Positions 29,880-38,585 of a stretch of DNA of 64,000 nt are shown here, piece by piece. This stretch comes from Phycisphaerae bacterium (GTDB lineage: Bacteria > Planctomycetota > Phycisphaerae > UBA1845 > UTPLA1), in the NCBI GenBank assembly GCA_035275405.1, contig DATEMU010000003.1, positions 620,001 through 684,000 on the forward strand, given 5' to 3'. Below the pieces are notes generated by a model. That model was not told the DNA's origin and did not search any database. It saw only the letters and a program-made list of their open reading frames with translations. Numbering within the stretch: the stretch's first letter is position 1; each line of letters starts with the position of its first letter. The position numbers and the translations under genes were made by a program.

Positions 29880-30494
29880 ATGTCACGCCGAATAGTTGCA
29901 CTTCTGCTTGCTGCCGGCCAGTCGCGGAGGATGGGCCAGCCGAAGCAGTTACTGCCGTACCGCGAAGGAACGATGCTCGAGGCGGTGTTGGAGTCCATAC
30001 TGGCCTCCAGCGCTGACGGATTGGTCGTCGTGGCGAACCCACAGGTCGGGGAGTTTCTCGGCGAAGCGCTGCCGGAACGGTGTTTTCTTGCGATAAACAG
30101 CGACGCCGAGAGCGAGATGCTCGATTCGGTGAAGATCGGCGCTGCGCGGATCGAGGTCGAATTCAAGCCGCAGGCTGAGGACGGCGTGCTGGTGGTGCTG
30201 GCGGACCAACCGCAGGTATCCGCCGGGGTGATCACGACGTGCGTCGAGGCGTATCGGCTTCCGAAGCGTCATCCGGGGATTCTGATCGCTTCTTATCGCG
30301 GGCGGCGGGGACACCCCAGCATTTTTTCCATCGGATTGTTGCGGAAGATTCAGGATTGGAATTCGGATCGGAAGTTGAGCGACTTGTCGCTAGAGCATCC
30401 TGAGGCGGTGCGCGAGTTGCCGATCACCATCGCGCCGATGCCGCTCGATGTGAATACGCCGCAAGATTATGAGCGATTGACGGGGAAGGAATAG
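29880..30494 (+). CDS. mocA: MocA-like molybdenum cofactor nucleotidyltransferase
   Basis: 204 residues with the nucleotidyltransferase signature LLLAAGQSRRMGQPKQLLPY at the N-terminus, VLADQPQVS for the metal/nucleotide site, and RGRRGHPSIFS. Members add CMP (MocA) or AMP/GMP to molybdopterin. Placement after the hydroxylase and xdhC makes cytidylylation of the cofactor for that enzyme the best reading. ATG 29880 is the only good start. A REP-like palindrome separates it from xdhC. Confidence 0.88.
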   Translation: MSRRIVALLLAAGQSRRMGQPKQLLPYREGTMLEAVLESILASSADGLVVVANPQVGEFLGEALPERCFLAINSDAESEMLDSVKIGAARIEVEFKPQAEDGVLVVLADQPQVSAGVITTCVEAYRLPKRHPGILIASYRGRRGHPSIFSIGLLRKIQDWNSDRKLSDLSLEHPEAVRELPITIAPMPLDVNTPQDYERLTGKE

Positions 30495-30538
30495 CTCTGC
30501 AGCACTCCGGACGACCTGCCCAAGTGGAGGAACTCGAA

Positions 30539-31150
30539 CTACCCAGCGGCCATGACGGCGACGCGCTGCCATTCCCTGAACATTTCTGCAAGTAGTTCCA
30601 TCGGGAGGCCCACGACATTCGTGAAGCTACCCTCGGTTTTTTCGACGAATGGATCGCCCTCGTCCTGTATCCCATAGGCGCCGGCCTTGCCCTGCCATTG
30701 ACCGGTGTCGAGGTACGTTTCGATTGTCGAGTCGCTGAGGGGGCGAACGCGGACCGTGGTGACGGCGTGATTGATGAGTCGGTGTTCGCTTCGCGGGTGA
30801 AGCAGAGCCACGCCCGTAATGACCGAGTGGAGTGTGCCGGAGAGGGCGCGAAGCGTGCGCAGGGCGTCGGCGCGATCTGCCGGCTTGCCGAAAATCTCTT
30901 CGCCGAGGACCGTAATGGTATCGGCGGCGAGGATCGTCGCGTCCGGGTGATCGACGGCGATGCTGCTGGCCTTGAAAAAGGCGAGCGATTCGGCGTGGGA
31001 AGCGACGTCGACATGCGGATGGAGTTCGTCCGGCTCTTCGAGGGGCGGGTGTACAACTTTGAACCGGTAGCCCGCGGCGCGAAGCAGCTCTGCCCGGCGA
31101 GGACTGGCCGACGCTAGGATGAGGCGATCGGGTTGTGGCGGCATGGCCAT
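30539..31150 (-). CDS. maf: Maf family nucleoside triphosphate pyrophosphatase
   Basis: 203 residues. The N-terminal signature LILASASPRRAELLRAAGY, the ILAADTITVLGEEIFGKP block and the C-terminal YGIQDEGDPFVEKTEGSFTN are characteristic. Maf proteins hydrolyse dTTP/UTP or modified nucleotides to monophosphates, limiting misincorporation. ATG 31150 lies 21 bases from the divergent glycosyltransferase start, and a second ATG two codons in is equally possible. Confidence 0.93.
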   Translation of the reverse strand: MAMPPQPDRLILASASPRRAELLRAAGYRFKVVHPPLEEPDELHPHVDVASHAESLAFFKASSIAVDHPDATILAADTITVLGEEIFGKPADRADALRTLRALSGTLHSVITGVALLHPRSEHRLINHAVTTVRVRPLSDSTIETYLDTGQWQGKAGAYGIQDEGDPFVEKTEGSFTNVVGLPMELLAEMFREWQRVAVMAAG

Positions 31151-31171
31151 TTAGCGGGCATCCTATGTTCG

Positions 31172-32833
31172 ATGAGGCGATTGTACCCCGGCGACCGCGC
31201 AGATGACACGGTGCGAATAGACACCCATGATCGTAGGGCCTTGTCTTTCGGCATAGGCGTCCTGGTCGTTGCGGTGATTTACGCGGTGGGGTTGACGCGT
31301 GAAATCCAGCGACCGTGGAACGGCCTGCACGAGTGGAACGGGGCGTTGTACTCGCTGTTCGCGAGAAACTTCCTGCGCTATCCGTGGGAGATCCATCACG
31401 GGATGCCGCTCATCGCAGTCGGTGAGGCCGTTCCGGCGGAAAACGAGAGGTCGATCTATCCGAGCCATCCCGCCGGATTGGTCTGGCTCGTTGCCGCTTC
31501 TTTTCGAGTGTTGGGTGAATCGGAGTGGGCGGCGCGACTGGTCCCGATCATCGCCTCTTTGGGAAGCGTTACCCTGTTGATGCTCCTGGTACGGCGGCGC
31601 TGGGGCGACGATCTCGCTCTCGTGTGCGGGCTGGTCTATAGCATCTTCCCCATGACGGTTTATTTCGGCCGGATGGTGAACCACGAACCGGTGTGCACGT
31701 TCTTCATGCTGGCGGCCGCGTGGTCGTGGGACCATTGGACGAATCCGCCCCGAGAGAACTTCGGGCGGCGCTGGGCGATCGTTGTGTGGATCATCGCGAT
31801 TATTGGAGGCATATGGATAGACTGGGCCGGAGCGCTCTATGGCGGGTTGTTCGCAGTTTACATTGCGTGGCAGGCGATTCGTCGTCGCCGCCATGCGCAT
31901 GGCGGGTCTCAAAGACCCTACCTGCCGACTACGACCGCCGCATTATGCGTGGGCGCCGTCACAATCGCTTCGGCTGGGATGCTTTTTCACATTGTGTGTG
32001 GGGGATTCGACGGGCGGTGGGACGATCTCGCAAGGGTGTTCGCCTCGCGCGCTTCCTCGGCGCCAGACGATTGGCCCGACCGGGCCTGGACTGTTACCGA
32101 AGGAAATTTTTCGTTGCCCGGTTTGTTTTTCGGAATAGCCGGTCTGCTATTCATCGTCGTCGAGCTTATCGCAAGTCGAACGGGAGGGCGTCCCGCGACG
32201 GCGCTCGGTGGTTTCGGCGTGCTTTTTGCAACAGGCGTTGTTTGGCTGGCGCTTTTTTGGCGTCAGTATCAGATGCACCAGTATTGGGCGTTTTATCTGG
32301 GCCCGTTTGCGGCCCTGGGCTGCGCGGTGGTGATCCAAAGGCTGACCAATTCACTCGGCAAGGTGCATCGTATCGCCGCCGGCGCGCTGCGAATCGTTCT
32401 GCTTGGGGTGCTGGTAGTCTTCGGGATTCGCGGAACACAGGACTATTACAATTTTCGGAGCCGTCCTTCCGACGACCTGGCCGCCTGGAGCGAGGTTCGG
32501 CGAATGACGTCGCCCGATCAAAGGATTCTCGTGTTTCCCGATCCGTTGCACCACGAGGACTGGGGTGGTACCCGCGTGCGCTACATCAACCCTCCCCAGT
32601 TTCCTTATTACGCCGACCGGCCCTTCGATTCAGAGGGGAATCTGGACCGCGTGGAGGCGAGGGCAAACAGCTATCCCCTTTATCTGGTCGATATGAAGGG
32701 CATCGGCGAGGGCCATGTGGGTCTGGCGGCGCTGTGCGAGCGATTTCCGTGCGATCGCCGAGGGAACATTCTGCGGGTTGACTTCATTCAAACGGCTCGG
32801 CCCGCTGACGGAGCGCCAACGTCAGCTAAATGA
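31172..32833 (+). CDS. GT-C (PMT/ArnT-like) membrane glycosyltransferase, copy 1
   Basis: 553 residues from ATG 31172; the longer frame overlaps maf. About ten membrane helices. The first loop reads GLHEWNGALYSLFARNFLRYP, with the acidic residue expected in PMT-family enzymes, and SHPAGLVWLVAASFRVLGESEWAARL follows. These enzymes move a sugar from a lipid carrier onto protein or lipid; the substrate here is unknown. A hairpin repeat at 31901-31918 adds roughly a dozen residues (HAHGGSQRPYLPTT) that the downstream paralogue lacks. The stop overlaps the next ATG (ATGA). Confidence 0.85.
   Translation: MRRLYPGDRADDTVRIDTHDRRALSFGIGVLVVAVIYAVGLTREIQRPWNGLHEWNGALYSLFARNFLRYPWEIHHGMPLIAVGEAVPAENERSIYPSHPAGLVWLVAASFRVLGESEWAARLVPIIASLGSVTLLMLLVRRRWGDDLALVCGLVYSIFPMTVYFGRMVNHEPVCTFFMLAAAWSWDHWTNPPRENFGRRWAIVVWIIAIIGGIWIDWAGALYGGLFAVYIAWQAIRRRRHAHGGSQRPYLPTTTAALCVGAVTIASAGMLFHIVCGGFDGRWDDLARVFASRASSAPDDWPDRAWTVTEGNFSLPGLFFGIAGLLFIVVELIASRTGGRPATALGGFGVLFATGVVWLALFWRQYQMHQYWAFYLGPFAALGCAVVIQRLTNSLGKVHRIAAGALRIVLLGVLVVFGIRGTQDYYNFRSRPSDDLAAWSEVRRMTSPDQRILVFPDPLHHEDWGGTRVRYINPPQFPYYADRPFDSEGNLDRVEARANSYPLYLVDMKGIGEGHVGLAALCERFPCDRRGNILRVDFIQTARPADGAPTSAK
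31901..31925. repeat. REP-like palindrome inside the first GT-C gene
   Basis: GGC-GGGTCT-CAA-AGACCC-TACCTGCC: hairpin arms at 31904-31909 and 31913-31918, with the same outer CTACC-type flank as the intergenic copies. It codes for residues missing in the paralogue. Confidence 0.65.
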
Positions 32834-34464
32834 ACGAGTCGAAAAATTCGCATCGCATGAGCGCGACCGAAAAGAAGATAGTCCCTCAAGGCGGCCGCGG
32901 TCTGCCGTTTTCCGCCTGCCTCGTCCTGATGGTCGCCATCTATGCGACCGGACTTTCGCGCGGCGTGACGCGGCCGTGGACGGGGATGCATGACTGGAAT
33001 GGGGCGTTCTTTTCGCAATTGGCGCGGAATCTCCTGCGCTATCCGGCCAGCGTCCATCATGGCATGGGCGTCATGGCGATGGGGGATGCGATACCGCCCC
33101 CGGAGGAGCGCTCGCTTTACGCACGCCATCCACCGGCGCTCGTCTGGATGGTCGCCGCGGCCTTTGCCGCCGGGGGGGAAAAGGAATGGGTTGCCCGCCT
33201 GTTGCCGATCGCAGCCTCGCTGGCAACGCTCGTCCTTTTTGTGCGCCTCGTTCATCGAAAGCACGGAACCGAAACCGCGGTCTATGCGGGGTTGATCTAC
33301 GCGCTTATGCCGATGACGGTCTATTTCGGCCGCATGGTGAACCATGAGGCCATCTGCCTGTTATTGATGATGGCGACGCTCGTGGCCTGGCAGATGCGCG
33401 AAAACTCCGCGGTTGGCGGCACTCGTCAATGGGCGGCCAGCTTATGTGCCATTTGTCTGGCGCTGATGATATGGGTGGACTGGGCCGGTCTGTTGTTCGC
33501 CGGGCTCTTTTGCGCATGGCTTGTTTGGCAATGGCGGCGAAGGCGGATCGGGTCCCTGCCCGTACTGATCATCGGGGGCACGGCGGTGATGACGTCGATC
33601 GGCATGGTGGTGTTTCTGGTGTACGCGGGGTTTGAAGGGCGCTGGGCGGATTTGATCGCCATGTTCAACGCCCGGCGAACGACCGCCGCGAAGGACCAGC
33701 TCCAGCGCGTCTGGACGCACGTCATTCAGAATCTTTCCTGGCCGGTGTTTCTACTGGCGATTGCGGGTATCGGCGTTTCGATCGGCCGGCGTCTGCGCTC
33801 CAAAAGCCCGACTCGGAGCCGCAAGAGAATCGCGGTTGAGCGGGCGAAGTCTGTCGGGCTGGGCGTGCTCGCGGTCACGGGGCTGCTCTGGGTGACGATA
33901 TTCTGGCGGCAGCTTGTGATTCACAATTACTGGATGTTTTACCTGGGGCCATTCATCGCGACGACGGCGGCCCTGTCGATGGCGGCGTGGCGCGAACCCC
34001 TGCGTGCGCGTTCGGCCCGACTCGCCGGCGCAACAACCGCTTTGATCGTCACCGGGATGGTCGTGTTCTGTCTGATCGGCAGCCGGGACTACTTCAACCG
34101 GGTGACGTTTCCCGAGGGGCTCATTCAGGCGTGCCGCGAGGTGCACCGGCGCACGCACTCCGGCGATCGCGTGCTACTGTTTCGCCGCCCCATCACCATC
34201 GAGAAACACGGCGATTACCAATTTCGAAACGTCACCATGCCTCAGCACGCGTACTACATGGATCGCCCGTTCGATGTTGACCGGGATGCCGGGTCGATCT
34301 TTCGTCGCGCGGGCGACTATCCGCTGTACGTGGCACCTTACAAAAACCGGGATTACCCCAAGGCAGGCGCGGTGATCGAAGCGCTTCGCCTGCGATTCCC
34401 CCACGAACAAGTTGGTACGGAAATGCTCTTCCAGCTTAGTGGAGCTGCCGAAAAGAGGGGTTGA
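32830..34464 (+). CDS. GT-C (PMT/ArnT-like) membrane glycosyltransferase, copy 2
   Basis: 544 residues, a tandem paralogue of the preceding gene: GMHDWNGAFFSQLARNLLRYP, ARHPPALVWMVAAAFAAGGEKEWVARL, and PMTVYFGRMVNHEAICLL match copy 1 position for position. About ten membrane helices are predicted, and the C-terminal soluble part (MPQHAYYMDRPFDVDRD) aligns with PPQFPYYADRPFDSEGN in copy 1. ATGA overlap with copy 1 indicates coupling. Probably the same lipid-linked sugar chemistry with a different acceptor or specificity. Confidence 0.85.
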   Translation: MNESKNSHRMSATEKKIVPQGGRGLPFSACLVLMVAIYATGLSRGVTRPWTGMHDWNGAFFSQLARNLLRYPASVHHGMGVMAMGDAIPPPEERSLYARHPPALVWMVAAAFAAGGEKEWVARLLPIAASLATLVLFVRLVHRKHGTETAVYAGLIYALMPMTVYFGRMVNHEAICLLLMMATLVAWQMRENSAVGGTRQWAASLCAICLALMIWVDWAGLLFAGLFCAWLVWQWRRRRIGSLPVLIIGGTAVMTSIGMVVFLVYAGFEGRWADLIAMFNARRTTAAKDQLQRVWTHVIQNLSWPVFLLAIAGIGVSIGRRLRSKSPTRSRKRIAVERAKSVGLGVLAVTGLLWVTIFWRQLVIHNYWMFYLGPFIATTAALSMAAWREPLRARSARLAGATTALIVTGMVVFCLIGSRDYFNRVTFPEGLIQACREVHRRTHSGDRVLLFRRPITIEKHGDYQFRNVTMPQHAYYMDRPFDVDRDAGSIFRRAGDYPLYVAPYKNRDYPKAGAVIEALRLRFPHEQVGTEMLFQLSGAAEKRG

Positions 34465-34572
34465 CTTTGGTTTCGTCGTCCGATTGTAACCTATTGTCGA
34501 TACAGGGATAATGCGAACGGCGGAGAGACGCTCGGACTGGCGATGAAGTAACGAGTTGGTAGTGAATTCGGT

Positions 34573-34600
34573 TTGACTCGGGGGATAATGGGCTTATACT
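34573..34600 (+). promoter_or_regulatory. sigma-70-like promoter for tRNA-Thr/tuf
   Basis: TTGACT (34573-34578), 16-base spacer, TATACT (34595-34600), about 92 bases before the tRNA. It is the best promoter match in the 228-base gap after the glycosyltransferase pair; I see nothing else in that gap. Confidence 0.65.
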
Positions 34601-34692
34601 TGCCGGTCTTAATTGTGGGCTGGCGCAGGACCTAGAGCCATCGTCGGCCTTTGGTGGCGAAGGCTGCGAAGGTCGCCACGGACGCGCAGGTT

Positions 34693-34765
<73 letters not shown>

Positions 34766-34948
34766 TTCCGGCAGCAGGTATTTTTCGCCGTTGGATGTTC
34801 CGGACGAGCGAAAAGTTTGACGGCACCCGGTCGGCTCGCCGAGGGATTTGGGAATCGGCGTCGTCCCGGTTTGTTGGGTATTGAAAAGCCGTGACTGTAA
34901 CGGCGCAACCAAGAACTAGAGAAGGCAGTCTTCGGAGGAATCGCTGGC

Positions 34949-36157
34949 ATGGCCAAGGAGAAATTTGAACGAACGAAACCGCACGTGAACGTCGGCACCA
35001 TTGGTCACGTGGACCACGGCAAGACGACGCTTACGGCCGCGATCACGGCGGTGCAGGCCAAGAAGGGTCTGGCCAAGTTCAAGGCTTACGACGAAGTGGC
35101 GAAGGCATCCGAAAAGGACGGCCGGCGCGACCCGACGAAGATCTTGACCATCGCGACGAGCCACGTCGAGTACGAGTCGGAAAAGCGGCACTACGCCCAC
35201 GTGGACTGTCCGGGTCACGCGGACTACGTGAAGAACATGATTACCGGCGCGGCTCAGATGGACGGCGCGATTCTGGTAGTCAGTGCGGCCGACGGGCCGA
35301 TGCCCCAGACGCGCGAACACGTTCTTTTGGCTCGCCAGGTGAACGTGCCGGCCCTGGTGGTGTTCCTGAACAAGATTGACCTGCTTGACGATCCCGAGCT
35401 GCTCGACCTCGTCGAACTTGAGGTTCGTGAGCTGCTCAATAAGTACGAGTTTCCCGGCGACACCATCCCGATCATTCGCGGTCAGTCCAATGCGGCGTTG
35501 ACCAACCCGGCCGACCCCAAGGCCTCCGAATGCATCACCAAGCTGATGGAGGCGCTGGACAACAATATTCCCGAGCCGCTCCGCGAGCAGGACAAGCCCT
35601 TCCTGATGCCCGTCGAAGACGTGTTCAGCATCAAGGGCCGCGGCACGGTCGGCACTGGCCGCATCGAGCGCGGCATCATCAAAGTCGGCGAGGAAGTCGA
35701 GATCATCGGCCTGAACAAGGAAACGCGGAAGACGACCGTCACCGGCGTCGAAATGTTCAACAAGACGCTCGACGAAGGGCGGGCCGGCGACAACGTCGGG
35801 CTTCTTCTTCGCGGCGTTGAAAAAGAAGAACTGGAGCGCGGCCAGGTGCTGGCGAAGCCCGGTTCGATCACGCCACATACGAAGTTCGAAGCCGAGGTGT
35901 ACGTCTTGACCAAAGAGGAAGGCGGCCGGCACACGCCGTTCTTCACGAACTATCGGCCGCAGTTTTATCTGCGCACGACGGACGTGACGGGCAGTTTGAA
36001 ATTGCTGGGCGGTGCGGAAATGTGCATGCCCGGCGACAACGTGACTCTGGAAGTCGAATTGATTTCACCGGTCGCTTTGGAAGAAGGCGTTCGTTTCGCG
36101 GTTCGCGAGGGCGGCCGTACGGTCGGCTCCGGCGTCGTGACGAAAGTATTGGCATAA
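34949..36157 (+). CDS. tuf: elongation factor Tu
   Basis: 402 residues, normal length, with ATG 34949 after a GGAGGAA site. It delivers aminoacyl-tRNA to the ribosome as a GTPase. G motifs: [15 protein letters not shown], then [28 protein letters not shown], and the domain II/III blocks [13 protein letters not shown] and [13 protein letters not shown]. The gene sits between tRNA-Thr and rpmG in the conserved translation/secretion cluster. Confidence 0.98.
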   Translation: MAKEKFERTKPHVNVGTIGHVDHGKTTLTAAITAVQAKKGLAKFKAYDEVAKASEKDGRRDPTKILTIATSHVEYESEKRHYAHVDCPGHADYVKNMITGAAQMDGAILVVSAADGPMPQTREHVLLARQVNVPALVVFLNKIDLLDDPELLDLVELEVRELLNKYEFPGDTIPIIRGQSNAALTNPADPKASECITKLMEALDNNIPEPLREQDKPFLMPVEDVFSIKGRGTVGTGRIERGIIKVGEEVEIIGLNKETRKTTVTGVEMFNKTLDEGRAGDNVGLLLRGVEKEELERGQVLAKPGSITPHTKFEAEVYVLTKEEGGRHTPFFTNYRPQFYLRTTDVTGSLKLLGGAEMCMPGDNVTLEVELISPVALEEGVRFAVREGGRTVGSGVVTKVLA

Positions 36158-36182
36158 CAGAGAGGCGCCGGCGGAGTCAAAG

Positions 36183-36359
36183 ATGGCCAAGGCAAGCAAG
36201 AGAGAATGGGTTTGGCTGGAGTGCTCCGAGTCCGGGGACCTGAACTATCGGACCGAAATCAACGTCCAGCAAGGCGTACCTGAGAAGCTCAAGGCCGGCC
36301 TCAAGAAATACAGTCCGCGGCTGCGACGCCACACGCTCCATAAGATCAAGAGGAAGTGA
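36183..36359 (+). CDS. rpmG: 50S ribosomal protein L33
   Basis: 58 residues, ATG 36183, 25 bases after tuf. It begins MAKASKREWVWLECSESGDL and ends YSPRLRRHTLHKIKRK, the typical L33 tail. Only one Cys is present, so this is the zinc-free form. The ribosome site AGGCGCCGGCGG is weak. Position between tuf and tRNA-Trp/secE is the conserved one. Confidence 0.95.
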   Translation: MAKASKREWVWLECSESGDLNYRTEINVQQGVPEKLKAGLKKYSPRLRRHTLHKIKRK

Positions 36360-36401
36360 TCCGTGGTCAGTGGTGAGTGGCCGGTGACGGACCACTACCG
36401 A

Positions 36402-36474
36402 AGGAGCGTAGCTCAATTGGTAGAGCACCGGTTTCCAAAACCGGCGGTTGGGGGTTCGAGCCCCTCCGCTCCTG
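36402..36474 (+). tRNA. tRNA-Trp (CCA)
   Basis: Acceptor AGGAGCG pairs with CGCTCCT, anticodon stem CCGGT/ACCGG closes TTCCAAA (anticodon CCA), T arm GGGGG-TTCGAGC-CCCTC with one G-T pair, discriminator G. The tRNA-Trp/secE arrangement is widely conserved. Confidence 0.97.
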
Positions 36475-36529
36475 TGACTCGACCGGCTGGGTTTTGAAGT
36501 CGGATTACCGCGTCCGTAGCAAAGGCAAC

Positions 36530-37183
36530 ATGGCAAAGCGAAAGGACAATGGCTCAGACCGAAGCGGGTCGTACGCTTCGGGTGCGGCGCTGGCCGACAA
36601 GGAGTCCGACATGGCCGAGGCGGCGTTCCATCCCAGCCGAGACGAAGGTCGCGATCCGCGCGCCGTACCGGGGCGAGGATCGGAGCCGCCTCCGCGCGGC
36701 CCCACGGATGGCGGTGGGGGCGGCGGAGGGGGAGAGGGCGGCGGATTCTTCGAGATTTACAAAATCGGCCAAGGGTATTACACGCGCATCTGGAGCGGCG
36801 TGGCCTATGGCGTGTTGGTCCTGTGGATGGCGCATTTCCTCTATGTCAAATGCGAGATGTTTGGGGAAGGCGCGACGACACGATACGTGCAGGTCGGCGT
36901 CGCGGTAGCCACGATTCTGGGGTTCGGCCTGGTGGGCTATTGGGCGCTCGCGTTGAATCGACGGGTTTGCGATTTCTTGATCGCCACCGAAGGCGAGATG
37001 AAAAAGGTGAACTGGACCAGCCGCAGGGAGATCATTGGGTCGACGAAAGTGGTGATCTTCGTCCTGCTGGCCATGGGGGCGTTGTTGTTTGTCGTGGACA
37101 TCTTTTTCATGGTGTTTTTCAATTGGATCGGGATCTTGAAGGGCGGCAGCCTGCTCGACACGTTCTGGGGGATGTTTAAATGA
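36530..37183 (+). CDS. secE: preprotein translocase subunit SecE with long N-terminal extension
   Basis: 217 residues from ATG 36530 (MAKRKDNGSDRSGSYASG); the frame extends back through the tRNA and cannot start there. The C-terminal 60 residues are canonical SecE: EGEMKKVNWTSRREIIGSTKVV then one membrane helix (VVIFVLLAMGALLFVVDIFF). Ahead of this lie two more helices (near 98-115 and 126-146) and a charged, Pro/Gly-rich head with a run of eight Gly. Bacterial SecE with one helix is about 60-65 residues; the three-helix form resembles E. coli. The stop overlaps nusG by ATGA. Confidence 0.93.
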   Translation: MAKRKDNGSDRSGSYASGAALADKESDMAEAAFHPSRDEGRDPRAVPGRGSEPPPRGPTDGGGGGGGGEGGGFFEIYKIGQGYYTRIWSGVAYGVLVLWMAHFLYVKCEMFGEGATTRYVQVGVAVATILGFGLVGYWALALNRRVCDFLIATEGEMKKVNWTSRREIIGSTKVVIFVLLAMGALLFVVDIFFMVFFNWIGILKGGSLLDTFWGMFK

Positions 37184-37917
37184 CCGAAACCCCGTTTGAA
37201 CCTGTCGATATCCTCTCCGGCGAAACGGCGGAAGGGGGCGATGCCGCGACACCGGTCGGGGACACACCGGATGAGCGCAGTCCTGCCGTGAATGAGACCG
37301 CCGTGGTCGATTCACCGGTAGCCCCGGTAGAAACCGCGCCGCCGGCGCGATCCGGTGCCCCGGTTTCAATGCAATGGTATGTGCTTCGCGTGGCCAGCAA
37401 CCGCGAGGATCAGGTGGCCGAGGCGCTGTCGCGAAAGGTGAAGATCGAGCACCTGGACGATCGCATCGGGCGGATTCTGGTGCCGACCCAGCGCGAAAAA
37501 CGGATGCGAGGCAAGGTGGCCAAGGTCTTCGACCGCAAGCTGTACCCCGGATATGTCTTCGTCGAAATGGCGACGGAGGAGGACGGGCGGATCCCCGAGG
37601 ACGTTTGGTTCATGGTCCGCGAGACGATGAGCGTCGGCGATTTCATCGGGTCCGACGGCAAGCCGACGCCGATGAAGCCGCACGACGTGGAAAAGATGCT
37701 CGCCGTGGTGGAGAAGTCGGCCGAGCAGCCAACGCTGGCGGGCATGGCGGGCATGAAGAAGGGCGACGCGATCAAGGTCAAGGAAGGCCCGTTCGAGAAT
37801 TTTGAAGGCGAGATTGACGAGGTCTTCCCGGACAAGGGTCAGGTGCGCGTCATCGTGACCATCTTCGGGCGACCGACGCCGATCGATTTGGAATATTGGC
37901 AGATCGAGCTTGCCTGA
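37180..37917 (+). CDS. nusG: transcription termination/antitermination protein NusG
   Basis: 245 residues. A 63-residue acidic, Pro/Ala/Thr-rich head is followed by the NGN domain (MQWYVLRVASNREDQVAEAL; LYPGYVFVEMA; VWFMVRETMSVGDFIG) and one KOW domain (KKGDAIKVKEGPFENFEGEI ... WQIELA). NusG binds RNA polymerase and links it to Rho or the ribosome. The ATG overlaps the secE stop. A second KOW-coding stretch starts at the very end of this gene in another frame. Confidence 0.97.
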   Translation: MTETPFEPVDILSGETAEGGDAATPVGDTPDERSPAVNETAVVDSPVAPVETAPPARSGAPVSMQWYVLRVASNREDQVAEALSRKVKIEHLDDRIGRILVPTQREKRMRGKVAKVFDRKLYPGYVFVEMATEEDGRIPEDVWFMVRETMSVGDFIGSDGKPTPMKPHDVEKMLAVVEKSAEQPTLAGMAGMKKGDAIKVKEGPFENFEGEIDEVFPDKGQVRVIVTIFGRPTPIDLEYWQIELA

Positions 37918-38086
37918 AGAATTCAAGAAAGGCGATGCAATCCGGGTCAAAGAAGGCCCGTTCCAAGAATCTGAAGGCGTGGTTGACGAAGTTTTCCCGG
38001 ATAAGGATGAGGTACGAGCCATTATTCCTATCTGGGGCCGGCCAACGCCAGTTGTTTTTGAAAACTGGATGATTGAGCTGGCATAG
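37910..38086 (+). CDS. extra KOW domain reading frame, duplicated from nusG
   Basis: 58 codons from TTG 37910, whose start overlaps the nusG stop, to TAG 38084. The peptide (LPEEFKKGDAIRVKEGPFQE ... NWMIELA) is a full second copy of the NusG KOW domain. My hand alignment of 53 codons gives 36 identical residues, and 17 of those 36 differ silently in the codon, a pattern of selection on protein. It lies in the +1 frame relative to nusG. It could be a separate coupled small protein, or be joined to NusG by +1 slippage at GCC-TGA-A to give a two-KOW NusG. No ribosome site is obvious for the TTG. Decay of a duplicate is the alternative. Confidence 0.6.
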   Translation: MPEEFKKGDAIRVKEGPFQESEGVVDEVFPDKDEVRAIIPIWGRPTPVVFENWMIELA

Positions 38087-38111
38087 CGGCGGCTCCGAGA
38101 GGTAAGGCAAC

Positions 38112-38546
38112 GTGGCAAAGAAGAAGAAAACACCGACGGCGACGTTCAAGGTGCAGGGGGCGGGCGGTCAGGCGACTCCGGCCCCGCCGATCGGGCCGGC
38201 GTGCGGGCAGTACGGCGTGAACCCCGGCCAGTTTGTGCAGCAGTTCAACGAGCGGACACGGCATCTCAACGGTATGCCGGTGACGGCGGTCGTGAACGTC
38301 TATGCGGATCGTACCTTTGATTTCGTCGTGAAAAGCCCGCCGGCGTCGGTTTTACTCAAGGACGCCGCGAAGGTCGCCAAGGGCGCGGGCAATCCGCTCA
38401 AGGAGAAGGTCGGCAAGGTCACTCAAAAACAGCTGGAAGACATCGCCAAGACCAAGATGCCCGATTTGAACTGCTTCAATATCGAGGCGGCCAAGAGAAT
38501 CGTGGCGGGGACGGCGCGGAATATGGGGATTGAGATCGAGGGATGA
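38112..38546 (+). CDS. rplK: 50S ribosomal protein L11
   Basis: 144 residues from GTG 38112 after GAGAGGTAAGG. Signature blocks: APPIGPACGQYGVNPGQFVQ, FDFVVKSPPASVLLKDAAK and KMPDLNCFNIEAAKRIVAGT. L11 binds 23S rRNA at the GTPase centre. It follows nusG as expected, but rplA, rplJ and rplL do not follow it here. Confidence 0.97.
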   Translation: MAKKKKTPTATFKVQGAGGQATPAPPIGPACGQYGVNPGQFVQQFNERTRHLNGMPVTAVVNVYADRTFDFVVKSPPASVLLKDAAKVAKGAGNPLKEKVGKVTQKQLEDIAKTKMPDLNCFNIEAAKRIVAGTARNMGIEIEG

Positions 38547-38585
38547 TCATCCTCTCGCGCTGTCGCGTCGGGCGATACGTGTGTG

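Noticed and set aside
34461..34490. TTGACT near the end of the second glycosyltransferase as a promoter
   Set aside because: No good -10 at 16-18 bases; the pair at 34573-34600 is much better.
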